Source: Spirosoma pollinicola
GTDB lineage: Bacteria > Bacteroidota > Bacteroidia > Cytophagales > Spirosomataceae
Length of the DNA stretch: 64,000 nucleotides
NCBI RefSeq assembly: GCF_002831565.1
Contig: NZ_CP025096.1
Location: 3,635,027-3,699,026 of the forward strand
Reading direction: 5' to 3'
Part shown: one piece after another, positions 52,077 to 59,572 of the stretch
How positions within the stretch are numbered: position 1 is the stretch's first letter
Layout: every line of letters begins with the position of its first letter
The notes under the pieces: generated by a model
Databases searched by the model: none
What the model was told of the DNA's origin: nothing
The model's input: only the letters and a program-made list of their open reading frames with translations
Made by a program: the position numbers and the translations under genes

Positions 52077-53018
52077 TTATTCGATATATAATACCTCGTT
52101 TGCCAGAAAGTCCTGATACGTGCGTTCGAGACCGTCCTTTAACTCGGTTGTGTGTTTCCAGCCCATGTCGTGAAGTCTGGATACATCCATCAATTTACGG
52201 GGAGTACCGTCGGGTCTCTCCGTGTTCCAGCGTAATTCGCCGGTAAAGCCAACGGTTTCCTGAATCAGTTCGGCAACTTCGCGAATGGTAACGTCTTCGC
52301 CGGTTCCAATGTTAACAAAAGGAGCATCGTTGTAAGTCTCCATCAGGAAGAAACACGCAGCAGCTAAATCATCGGCATGCAGAAATTCGCGTTTGGGCGA
52401 TCCTGTTCCCCAAACCTCCACCGTGGGCTGGTTGTTGATCTTGGCTTCATGAAACTTACGAATCAAGGCTGGCAGCACATGTGAACCTTGAAGGTCGTAA
52501 TTATCGTTTGGACCATAGAGGTTCGTGGGCATAGCCGAAATAAAGTTACAGCCATACTGACTCCGATAGGCTTCACAGAGCTTAATACCCGTTATTTTAG
52601 CGATTGCATAAGGCTCATTTGTCTCTTCCAGATAGCCGCTAAGCAGGTAATCTTCTTTAAGCGGTTGAGGAGCCAGCTTTGGATAAATGCACGACGAGCC
52701 TAGAAACAAAAGTTTCTTGACCGATGTCTGATAAGCACTATGAATAATATTTGCCTCAATCATGAGATTATCGTACAGAAACTCGGCACGATAGATGTTA
52801 TTAGCCAGAATACCACCAACTTTGGCTGCGGCCAGAAAGATATAATCAGGACGCTCCTGTTCGAAAAAGTCGGCTACAGCCGTCTGATTGCGCAGGTCTA
52901 ATTCCGATGATGTTCGGGTGATAATATTGTCAAAGCCTTCGGCTTGTAGTTTGCGAACGAGGGCTGAACCGACCATGCCCCGGTGTCCGGCAACATAAAT
53001 ACGAGCGTGTTTTTCCAC
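52077..53018 (-). CDS. fcl: GDP-L-fucose synthase
   Basis: This 313-residue extended SDR matches GDP-fucose synthase (WcaG): [20 protein letters not shown] (NADP-binding GxxGxxG), [20 protein letters not shown] (catalytic Ser region), [20 protein letters not shown] (YxxxK), and [20 protein letters not shown]. It converts GDP-4-keto-6-deoxymannose to GDP-L-fucose for surface glycans. The partner gene gmd (GDP-mannose 4,6-dehydratase) is not in this window. Confidence 0.96.
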   Translation of the reverse strand: MEKHARIYVAGHRGMVGSALVRKLQAEGFDNIITRTSSELDLRNQTAVADFFEQERPDYIFLAAAKVGGILANNIYRAEFLYDNLMIEANIIHSAYQTSVKKLLFLGSSCIYPKLAPQPLKEDYLLSGYLEETNEPYAIAKITGIKLCEAYRSQYGCNFISAMPTNLYGPNDNYDLQGSHVLPALIRKFHEAKINNQPTVEVWGTGSPKREFLHADDLAAACFFLMETYNDAPFVNIGTGEDVTIREVAELIQETVGFTGELRWNTERPDGTPRKLMDVSRLHDMGWKHTTELKDGLERTYQDFLANEVLYIE

Positions 53019-53136
53019 GAGACTTGGGTGTAAACTTAACCGCTGAGAAGATAGACGGTTGAGTGGATAAAATAATTGCGCTTTTCACAGCGTTGCAAAA
53101 CTAACAAACTTAAGGCACCAATCGTTTGTCTATGCC

Positions 53137-54267
53137 ATGTTTGCATCTAACTTGATACGACGGATTTCAATCTTTTTATTTACTGGACTATTTGCGCTTA
53201 CCGCACTGGCCCAAACGGCACCAGCTTCGCTGACAACTGCGTCAAAGCCGGTATTAGCTCCATCGGGAGCCGCTCCGTCGATTTTAGACGGCTTTTCGTC
53301 TATACCTTCATCGCTTACAACCCTGGGCTTACCAACACCAGCCGCCGTAAAGTCAGCAGTAAAAAAGGAAAAGGAGAGCCTGAGTACACTGGCGTCTCCC
53401 GGGTCAGGTACTTCGTCGAGCCCATCGTCACTTACTACCCTCGGCTTGCCAACCATGTCATCTCTGAAAGATCAGAAAGATGCGTATCTGGCAGGCATCA
53501 TGCCTGATTTAGGGTTGAAAGTAAAACAACTGAAAAAATTAAAGGCCGATCGGAAGAGTAAGAGCAAACTATCAAAAACCGAGTATGAAGGCTTGTCGAT
53601 GATTAAGGCGTATACAAAAATGGGTAGCGGTGACCGTACCGTTGTAGAAGAATTCTATGTTCTGCGCGACAATGATGCGGCAAAGCCCTTTCCTTATATT
53701 CGGGATATTTATCGCTATTACCAGAAGTCATCGCGTGTCACGAGTTCTATTGTTCGTGATGAGGGCACAGGTTTATTGCTGCATGGACCCTATAAACGTT
53801 ACCAGAACGGCGATCTGGTTGAAGAGGGCAATTATTATGCGGGCATGAAAGACGGACGTTGGGAGAAGTATGACAGCAAGTTTATGCTGACAGACAAAAC
53901 CCGTTGGCATCGGGGGGTGCCAGCAGAGTCCAGACTTGTATATTATGACTCAACTCATCACAAGATCAAAGAAATTGTTCCTGTAGAATATGGTAAAGTA
54001 AAAGGCAACTACATGGCCTTTTATGAAAACGGTTTGCTGGCCGAAGAAGGAAAATACGATAACGGCGTGAAAATAGGCCGCTGGACAGAATACTACCCTG
54101 TTAATCCTAATGGACGTCGTATGCGTCGGAAGCTTTCACAATATGCCAGCGATCAATGGGACACCTCCTTCGAGCCCTACACCATTAGTGAGTGGGATGA
54201 AAAAGGTAAAATAACCTACGAACGCGCCAAGGAGAAAGTCGTTCAGGACGACGAAACGGAGAATTAG
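53137..54267 (+). CDS. YwqK-like (MORN-type) repeat protein, secreted
   Basis: This 376-residue protein has a signal peptide (MFASNLIRRISIFLFTGLFA, cleavage near LAQ). A low-complexity N-terminal part to about residue 110 contains an internal duplication (PSSLTTLGLPT twice). A helical stretch follows (DLGLKVKQLKKLKADRKSKS). The C-terminal half has YwqK/MORN-like units: GPYKRYQNGDLVEEGNYYAG, MKDGRWEKYD and MAFYENGLLAEEGKYDNGVK. Such repeats are labelled antitoxin in some databases, but no toxin gene is adjacent. Function unknown. Confidence 0.8.
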   Translation: MFASNLIRRISIFLFTGLFALTALAQTAPASLTTASKPVLAPSGAAPSILDGFSSIPSSLTTLGLPTPAAVKSAVKKEKESLSTLASPGSGTSSSPSSLTTLGLPTMSSLKDQKDAYLAGIMPDLGLKVKQLKKLKADRKSKSKLSKTEYEGLSMIKAYTKMGSGDRTVVEEFYVLRDNDAAKPFPYIRDIYRYYQKSSRVTSSIVRDEGTGLLLHGPYKRYQNGDLVEEGNYYAGMKDGRWEKYDSKFMLTDKTRWHRGVPAESRLVYYDSTHHKIKEIVPVEYGKVKGNYMAFYENGLLAEEGKYDNGVKIGRWTEYYPVNPNGRRMRRKLSQYASDQWDTSFEPYTISEWDEKGKITYERAKEKVVQDDETEN

Positions 54268-54321
54268 TCAGTAAGTAGCTGTTGCACAAGCGATACCTGA
54301 TGCGCCAGCCACTTACTGACT
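54266..54321. terminator. Hairpin between convergent genes
   Basis: AGTCAGTAAGT (54266-54276) pairs perfectly with ACTTACTGACT (54311-54321), and the stem continues imperfectly inward. It begins at the stop codon of the YwqK-like gene and ends next to the stop of the convergent TPR gene, so it probably terminates both. Confidence 0.6.
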
Positions 54322-54322
54322 G

Positions 54323-55132
54323 TTATTTAAACTTCCCTTTGGGGTCGGGTTGTTTGTCAAGGAGTTCATTCAGATAACCTATGTCAAGTATCGACAGATC
54401 AAGGCTGTATGCCTGATGAAAATACTCCCATGACTTCATATAATCGGCCTTCAGGTAGTACACAACCGACAGTTTCTGAAAGGCGGGTGCATTGGCCGGA
54501 TTCAAGCCAACGGCTCGTTGCAGATGACCTTCAGCTTCGGTTAAAAGTTCGGCTACTGGCTTATCCTGATACTGCTTTATTTCTACGGTAGCAAGATCTG
54601 TCATCAAAGCTACATTGCTATCGGCGACCGCCAGGCCCTTTCGCAGCATTCGGATCGCCTGCGGTAATTGATTTTTCTGGTAACAGACTACCCCTAATCC
54701 CCAATAAGCATCACCGTTATGGTCATTAAGGAGCCAAGACAAATTGAACCGGTGAGTGGCGGTGTCTAACTGACCACTGGCAACATAATCCCAACCTCTT
54801 GCTGAGAAAAAATCACTGGCTTCCGGACGACTGGCAAAATTACGATCGCAGTCGTTCAGAAAATGAATTTCAGCATCGATCTGCTCGGTGGTTTTGGGCC
54901 GCTCCCCAAACAGAGGGAGGCTGTTAGCCGGGCCGCTGGCTGGTTCGGCTACATCAGTCGAAACGGCTTCTGCGGGCTGCTGAGTAATTGCTTCGGTGCT
55001 TCGCTGGGTGGGTTGAGTTGGTCGAATTGAGTCGCCCGAACGTGCTGATATAATAAGTTGCCTTGGTTGAGCCGCCGACAAAAACGGTAACACAACTAAA
55101 GTACATTGTATCAGATTCATCCGAACGTTCAT
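54323..55132 (-). CDS. Secreted TPR-containing protein
   Basis: This 269-residue protein has an N-terminal signal (MNVRMNLIQCTLVVLPFLSA, AAQP). A Thr/Gln/Pro-rich linker runs to about residue 80. TPR units follow at about 95-260: ASDFFSARGWDYVASGQLDT, GDAYWGLGVVCYQKNQLPQA, APAFQKLSVVYYLKADYMKS. Probably an envelope scaffold or lipid/protein assembly factor. Partners are unknown. Confidence 0.8.
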   Translation of the reverse strand: MNVRMNLIQCTLVVLPFLSAAQPRQLIISARSGDSIRPTQPTQRSTEAITQQPAEAVSTDVAEPASGPANSLPLFGERPKTTEQIDAEIHFLNDCDRNFASRPEASDFFSARGWDYVASGQLDTATHRFNLSWLLNDHNGDAYWGLGVVCYQKNQLPQAIRMLRKGLAVADSNVALMTDLATVEIKQYQDKPVAELLTEAEGHLQRAVGLNPANAPAFQKLSVVYYLKADYMKSWEYFHQAYSLDLSILDIGYLNELLDKQPDPKGKFK

Positions 55133-55205
55133 AGAAAGTACTACACCAAGGGGTTTTGTCTCGATACAACGAAAAGAAAATCCAAATTAGTACATTTCGC
55201 GTCGA

Positions 55206-56633
55206 TTACCGCCGTCCTCCGCGCGGTCCTGACTTCTTGGCTCCACCAGTCTTGCTGCCCACCTTTCCACTAGGTTTGCTATTGAAATTAACCGGACGGG
55301 CACCTGCGCCTTTTGATGGACCTTTTTTTGCACCATTAAGTTTGGCCTGAGCTTTATCCCGCTCTTTGCCCGGAGCCATATTCGTAATCTTTTTGTCATG
55401 AAAAGCACCCAAAAATGTTGGATCTTCTTTTCGGCGTTGCTCGTCAATTTCGCGCAACATGGCCTGTTCTTCCTCGACAGGCGTTTCGGTAACCTCAACT
55501 CCGGCTGGTAATGGCTGGCGGGGAATTGTCATGCGAATGATTCGCTCAATCTTTTGCACATGGTACTCCTCGGCTTTTGTCAGAAACGTAATGGCTTCAC
55601 CCGTATGATTCGCACGACCCGTCCTACCAATTCGGTGTACGTAATCTTCGTAAATCAACGGTAAGTCAAAGTTAATGACGTGGCTTACTTCGGCCACATC
55701 GATTCCACGAGCGGCCACATCCGTAGCAACCAGTACCTGAACGTTTCCTTCCTTAAATGCTTCCATCGAATTGATGCGGGTATTCTGGCCTTTATTAGCG
55801 TGAATTACCCGGACCTTTTCGGGGTCTAACACTTTGCGAGACAGGAATTTATAGATATTCTCCGCCGTTCCTTTGGTTCTAGCAAAAATAATAACTCGCT
55901 CAAATGCCTCCTGTGTGATCAGGTAATTTACCATGTTAATTTTGGTGCGGAAGTTGGGCGCTTCGTAAATCACCTGATTAACCATGTCGGCAGTGGATGC
56001 CTGTGGGCTTACCTCTACTTTGATAGGCGCTTCCAGAAACTCGCCCGACAGCCGTTCGACACGTCCGCCAAACGTTGCCGAAAAAAGAAGGTTCTGCCGT
56101 TTGGTCGGAATAATCTCCAAGATTGACCGAATCTGGGGCATGAAGCCCATATCCATCATCTTGTCGGCTTCGTCGAGTACCATTGTGCGAATCTCTTTCG
56201 TCACAATCTCGCCTGAACGATACAGATCCATGAACCGGCCGGGTGTTGCCACAATAATATCGACTCCTTTTCGAAGCGTTTCAATCTGTGTTTTTGGGCC
56301 AAGGCCGCCGAAAAGTGCCAGATGACGAAGGTCGGTGTATTTTCCCAGCTCCATAACGGCCTGATTAATCTGCATGACCAGTTCGCGGGTTGGCGCCAAT
56401 ATCAACGCACGCGGGTTATTTCCCTGTGCATACTTCACCTTCATGAGTATAGGAAGGAGGTAAGCTGCTGTTTTGCCGGTTCCGGTCTGGGCAATCCCCA
56501 GCACATCATGATTCCCCAGACTCAGCGGAATCGTTTTTTGTTGAATAGGTGTCGGTTCTGTATAACCAAGTTCGGCCACGGCATTTAGTAATTGCCGATT
56601 TAACTCGAACTGTTCGAACGAAGTAATTTCCAT
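55206..56633 (-). CDS. rhlE: DEAD-box RNA helicase, RhlE-type
   Basis: This 475-residue protein has all DEAD-box motifs: Q motif (FEQFELNRQLLNAVAELGYT, PTPIQQKTIP), motif I AQTGTGKTAAYLLP, Ia PTRELVMQI, II VLDEADKMMDMGF, III FSATF, V ATDVAARGIDV and VI HRIGRTGRA. The C-terminal tail from about 400 is basic and Gly/Lys-rich, typical of RhlE-type helicases that remodel structured RNA, ribosomes or degradosomes, often at low temperature. It lies downstream of the fructosamine kinase gene on the same strand. Confidence 0.95.
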   Translation of the reverse strand: MEITSFEQFELNRQLLNAVAELGYTEPTPIQQKTIPLSLGNHDVLGIAQTGTGKTAAYLLPILMKVKYAQGNNPRALILAPTRELVMQINQAVMELGKYTDLRHLALFGGLGPKTQIETLRKGVDIIVATPGRFMDLYRSGEIVTKEIRTMVLDEADKMMDMGFMPQIRSILEIIPTKRQNLLFSATFGGRVERLSGEFLEAPIKVEVSPQASTADMVNQVIYEAPNFRTKINMVNYLITQEAFERVIIFARTKGTAENIYKFLSRKVLDPEKVRVIHANKGQNTRINSMEAFKEGNVQVLVATDVAARGIDVAEVSHVINFDLPLIYEDYVHRIGRTGRANHTGEAITFLTKAEEYHVQKIERIIRMTIPRQPLPAGVEVTETPVEEEQAMLREIDEQRRKEDPTFLGAFHDKKITNMAPGKERDKAQAKLNGAKKGPSKGAGARPVNFNSKPSGKVGSKTGGAKKSGPRGGRR

Positions 56634-56641
56634 AAATGTCT

Positions 56642-56663
56642 GGCCCTATCTCCCGACAGGGCC
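56642..56663 (-). terminator. Small GC-rich hairpin before the helicase gene
   Basis: GGCCCT (56642-56647) pairs with AGGGCC (56658-56663) in the 70-bp gap between the fructosamine kinase and helicase genes. The stem is short and lacks a clear T-tract, so termination is tentative. Confidence 0.35.
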
Positions 56664-56703
56664 GTTTGTATAATACTCGGATAACCTTCTGATTAGCCTG
56701 AAT

Positions 56704-57600
56704 TTAGAACTGCTTTAATATTCGCTCTACGCCACTAACATAGCCTGAGCCAAACAGATTCACATGGACGAGCAATGGATACAAGTTATAGACGGCTACA
56801 CGCTCGTTGAAGCCGTCCTGTAACGGAAACGTTTCATGATAGGCGTCATAAAAACGGTCGTCAAAACCGGCAAACAATTTCGTGAAAGCTAATTCAGCTT
56901 CACGAAAACCATAATACACCGCCGGGTCTACCAGGGCGGGTTGCCCAGCCTCATTCACCAGCACATTTCCAGACCATAGATCGCCATGAAGCAGCGCGGG
57001 CCGCTCGTTAGGAAGCAGATCGGGCAAACGCAACCTAAGCCGAAATAGCGCATCGTAGGTTTGTTTAGATAATAGGCCTTTGTAGAGCGCCAAGCCAGCC
57101 TGTGGCAGCAGCCTATGCTCAAAAAAGAAATCACATCCGTTAGCGGTAAGCGTATTACTTTGGGGTAATGAACCAATGTAATTGTCGAAGTTCAAGCCAA
57201 AGGTTGGTTGCGTATGCGAATGAAGAACGGCCAGCGATTGCCCCAGGGTTTCCCAATACATTTTGTCCGGGTTTCCGGAATCAATGTATTCGAGAATCAG
57301 ATATGACTTGTCCAGAAGCCGGCCATAGCCAATTACTTTAGGAATAGGCAAGGCGTCGGTTTGTCGAAGCAGGTCAAGGCCTCTGGCTTCCGTAGCAAAA
57401 ATATCAGTCAGATCATCGCCGGTTGGCTCCAGCTGATGCCACTTGACAAAAAAAACGCCTTCCGACGAAAATACCTGCGCCGACGTATTAATGTTACCCC
57501 CCGATAAAAACTGCGTTTCGATCACCTGGACCGGCTGGCCTAGTGCCGAAAACAGAATGCTTTCAAAAAAAGAAAATTGCTCGTCGCCCCAAAAATCCAT
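56704..57600 (-). CDS. Fructosamine kinase family protein
   Basis: This 298-residue APH-like kinase matches the fructosamine/ketosamine-3-kinase family: GGNINTSAQVFSSEGVFFVK (nucleotide loop and catalytic Lys), LILEYIDSGNPD, RPALLHGDLWSGNVLV (catalytic HGDLWxxN) and PALVDPAVYYGFREAEL (metal DPA motif). The family phosphorylates sugar-amine (Amadori) adducts on proteins or amino acids so they decompose. Protein repair is the likely role. Confidence 0.94.
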   Translation of the reverse strand: MDFWGDEQFSFFESILFSALGQPVQVIETQFLSGGNINTSAQVFSSEGVFFVKWHQLEPTGDDLTDIFATEARGLDLLRQTDALPIPKVIGYGRLLDKSYLILEYIDSGNPDKMYWETLGQSLAVLHSHTQPTFGLNFDNYIGSLPQSNTLTANGCDFFFEHRLLPQAGLALYKGLLSKQTYDALFRLRLRLPDLLPNERPALLHGDLWSGNVLVNEAGQPALVDPAVYYGFREAELAFTKLFAGFDDRFYDAYHETFPLQDGFNERVAVYNLYPLLVHVNLFGSGYVSGVERILKQF

Positions 57601-57689
57601 GCGTTATTTGCGTGTCGGCTTTTCTAGTACACTAGTTACCATTCAATTTGTTTGTGTTTGGCAGACCAATCAGAATTAATCAACATGCT

Positions 57690-58886
57690 ATGAATTCACA
57701 AATTCAGCACCTTTACGATATAGCCCGAAAACCGGAACGCCGAATTATTGGCCTTATGTCGGGTACGTCGCTCGATGGTCTCGATGTTGCGCTTTGCCGT
57801 ATTTCGGGTAGTGGCCCTGATACAAACGTAACACTCGAACAATTCGCTACTGTACCTTTTGATGAAGAGCTCAAAGCTGAAATTCGCACGATCTTCGCCA
57901 AATCGACTATCAACTTCGAGCAACTTTGTTTATTGAACCCTTACATTGGTCGGCTTCATGGTCAACTTATTCTCGACTGCCTGCAAAACTGGCAAATTGA
58001 GCCCAGTAGTATAGATATTGTTGCGAGTCATGGGCAAACCGTTTATCACGCCCCCAAAAGTCAGCACCGGCGCGATAAGTTCCCTAATGCTACCCTGCAG
58101 ATTGGGGACGGCGACCACATTGCGGCCATAACGGGTATACTTACGTTCAGCGATTTTCGGCAGAAACACGTTGCACATGGGGGCGAAGGGGCACCATTAG
58201 CCGTTTATGGTGATTATTTTATGTTTTCGGAAGCGGGTGAGAACCGCATTTTACTGAACATGGGAGGCATTGCTAATTTTACGTACCTGCCTGCCAATGG
58301 CGATGCCAGCAATGTATTTACAACGGATACCGGCCCCGGCAACACGCTTCTGGATGCATATGCCCGCAAATTTCTGAATAAGCCGTATGACGAGGATGGA
58401 GCTTTTGCTTCGCTGGGTCAAGTGAATCCGGATTTACTTCAGGCCTTGAAAACCAATCATTTTTTTGACGCTGCTTTCCCGAAAACAACCGGCCCCGAAG
58501 TGTTCAATGTAGCGTATGTTGAGCAAGCACAAGCCCTAAGTAAAACAACGAATTTACACCCCGCCAACCTAATGGCCACGCTTGTTCAGTTCAGTGCCGA
58601 TACTATTGCCGAGGCCATAGAGCAGGTCACGAAAGAAGATGAAACCTACCGGATATACATGAGTGGAGGTGGCATGCACAATCCTGAACTAACGGGTAGG
58701 CTTCGGCAATTGCTGCCCAACTGTATATTCGGGCTAACGGATGAGCTTGGTATTAATGGCGATGCTAAAGAAGCAGTCTTGTTTGCCGTATTAGCGAATG
58801 AAAGTCTGGCAGGAGGAAATACCTCGTTTGGCGACAGGCAGGGCGTGCCAACCGTTTCGATGGGGAAGGTTAGTTTTCCGAAATAG
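57690..58886 (+). CDS. anmK: Anhydro-N-acetylmuramic acid kinase
   Basis: The ATG at 57690 (MNSQIQHLYDIARKPERRII) is preferred to an in-frame start at 57648, giving 398 residues. Motifs: GLMSGTSLDGLDVALC (phosphate-binding), ASHGQTVYHAP, FSDFRQKHVAHGGEGAPLAV, NMGGIANFTYLP, FTTDTGPGNTLLDAYARKF, YMSGGGMHNPELTGRLRQLL. AnmK hydrolyses and phosphorylates anhydro-MurNAc to MurNAc-6-phosphate in peptidoglycan recycling. No other recycling gene is adjacent. Confidence 0.96.
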   Translation: MNSQIQHLYDIARKPERRIIGLMSGTSLDGLDVALCRISGSGPDTNVTLEQFATVPFDEELKAEIRTIFAKSTINFEQLCLLNPYIGRLHGQLILDCLQNWQIEPSSIDIVASHGQTVYHAPKSQHRRDKFPNATLQIGDGDHIAAITGILTFSDFRQKHVAHGGEGAPLAVYGDYFMFSEAGENRILLNMGGIANFTYLPANGDASNVFTTDTGPGNTLLDAYARKFLNKPYDEDGAFASLGQVNPDLLQALKTNHFFDAAFPKTTGPEVFNVAYVEQAQALSKTTNLHPANLMATLVQFSADTIAEAIEQVTKEDETYRIYMSGGGMHNPELTGRLRQLLPNCIFGLTDELGINGDAKEAVLFAVLANESLAGGNTSFGDRQGVPTVSMGKVSFPK

Positions 58887-58903
58887 TCCCAGGCTAGATC
58901 TAA

Positions 58904-58938
58904 CAGACCTATAAGATTTCTGAAACCTTATAGGTCTG
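58904..58938. terminator. 12-bp hairpin between convergent anmK and mog-like genes
   Basis: CAGACCTATAAG (58904-58915) and CTTATAGGTCTG (58927-58938) are perfect reverse complements around an 11-nt loop. It sits between convergent genes and probably ends both transcripts. From memory, an ACCTTATAGGTCT-type palindrome recurs in other Bacteroidota genomes; I could not verify that here. Confidence 0.65.
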
Positions 58939-58956
58939 GGACGGAACTGGTATCAC

Positions 58957-59481
58957 TTAGCTTTTTGGCCGGAAAACGGTCATTCTATCCTCATGCGTTG
59001 TTAAAAATGGACCGCCGATGAGGTCAATGCAATAAGGGATAGCCGGAAACACCACCGACAAGCATTGGCCGATGGCTTTGGGTTTGCCGGGTAAATTCAA
59101 AATGAGGGTCTGGTTTCGAATACCCGCTGTTTGGCGCGACAATATGGCCGTAGGCACGTATTTTAAACTTTCCTGGCGCATTAACTCCCCAAAACCGGGC
59201 ATCATTTTCTGACAAACAGCTTCAGTAGCTTCGGGCGTAACATCGCGAAGGGCCGGGCCAGTGCCCCCGGTTGTAACAACTAAACAGCACCCTTCAACGT
59301 CGGCCAGTTCGATCATTGTGGCTTCCAACTGGTCTTGCTCGTCGGGAATGACGCGGTACACAGGCTGCCACTCGGAGCTAAGCCATTCGGTCAGGAAGCC
59401 AACCACAGCTTTTCCCGGAATGTCTTCATATATACCGGCACTCGCCCGGTCCGACACGTTGATTATACCAATGTTAATCAT
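58957..59481 (-). CDS. Molybdenum cofactor biosynthesis protein, Mog/MoaB family
   Basis: This 174-residue protein has the MogA/MoaB fold: IGIINVSDRASAGIYEDIPG, VIPDEQDQLEATMIELADVE, CCLVVTTGGTGPALRDVTPE (molybdopterin-binding GGTG motif) and LILNLPGKPKAIGQCLSVVF. The family adenylates molybdopterin before metal insertion. No other moa/moe gene is nearby. It is transcribed in the same direction as the glycogen synthase gene but separated from it by a perfect 36-bp palindrome. Confidence 0.93.
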   Translation of the reverse strand: MINIGIINVSDRASAGIYEDIPGKAVVGFLTEWLSSEWQPVYRVIPDEQDQLEATMIELADVEGCCLVVTTGGTGPALRDVTPEATEAVCQKMMPGFGELMRQESLKYVPTAILSRQTAGIRNQTLILNLPGKPKAIGQCLSVVFPAIPYCIDLIGGPFLTTHEDRMTVFRPKS

Positions 59482-59492
59482 AGTTTGAAATA

Positions 59493-59569
59493 AATGTAAA
59501 ATGAATAATGGTTAATGTATAATGGAATTCATGATTCCATTATACATTAACCATTATTCATTTTACATT
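59493..59569. repeat. Perfect 36-bp inverted repeat filling an intergenic gap
   Basis: Positions 59493-59528 and 59534-59569 are exact reverse complements over 36 nt with a 5-nt loop (TCATG). The element occupies 77 of the 91 bp between the glycogen synthase stop and the Mog-family start. The arms are AT-rich and made of TAATG-like reiterations. A terminator for the synthase gene is plausible, but perfect arms of this length suggest a cruciform-prone element. Confidence 0.88.
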
Positions 59570-59572
59570 ACC

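Noticed and set aside
53137..54267. Toxin-antitoxin system (YwqK-like proteins are sometimes labelled antitoxins)
   Set aside because: The protein is secreted and large, with no adjacent toxin-like small gene; only the MORN-type repeat supports the family name.
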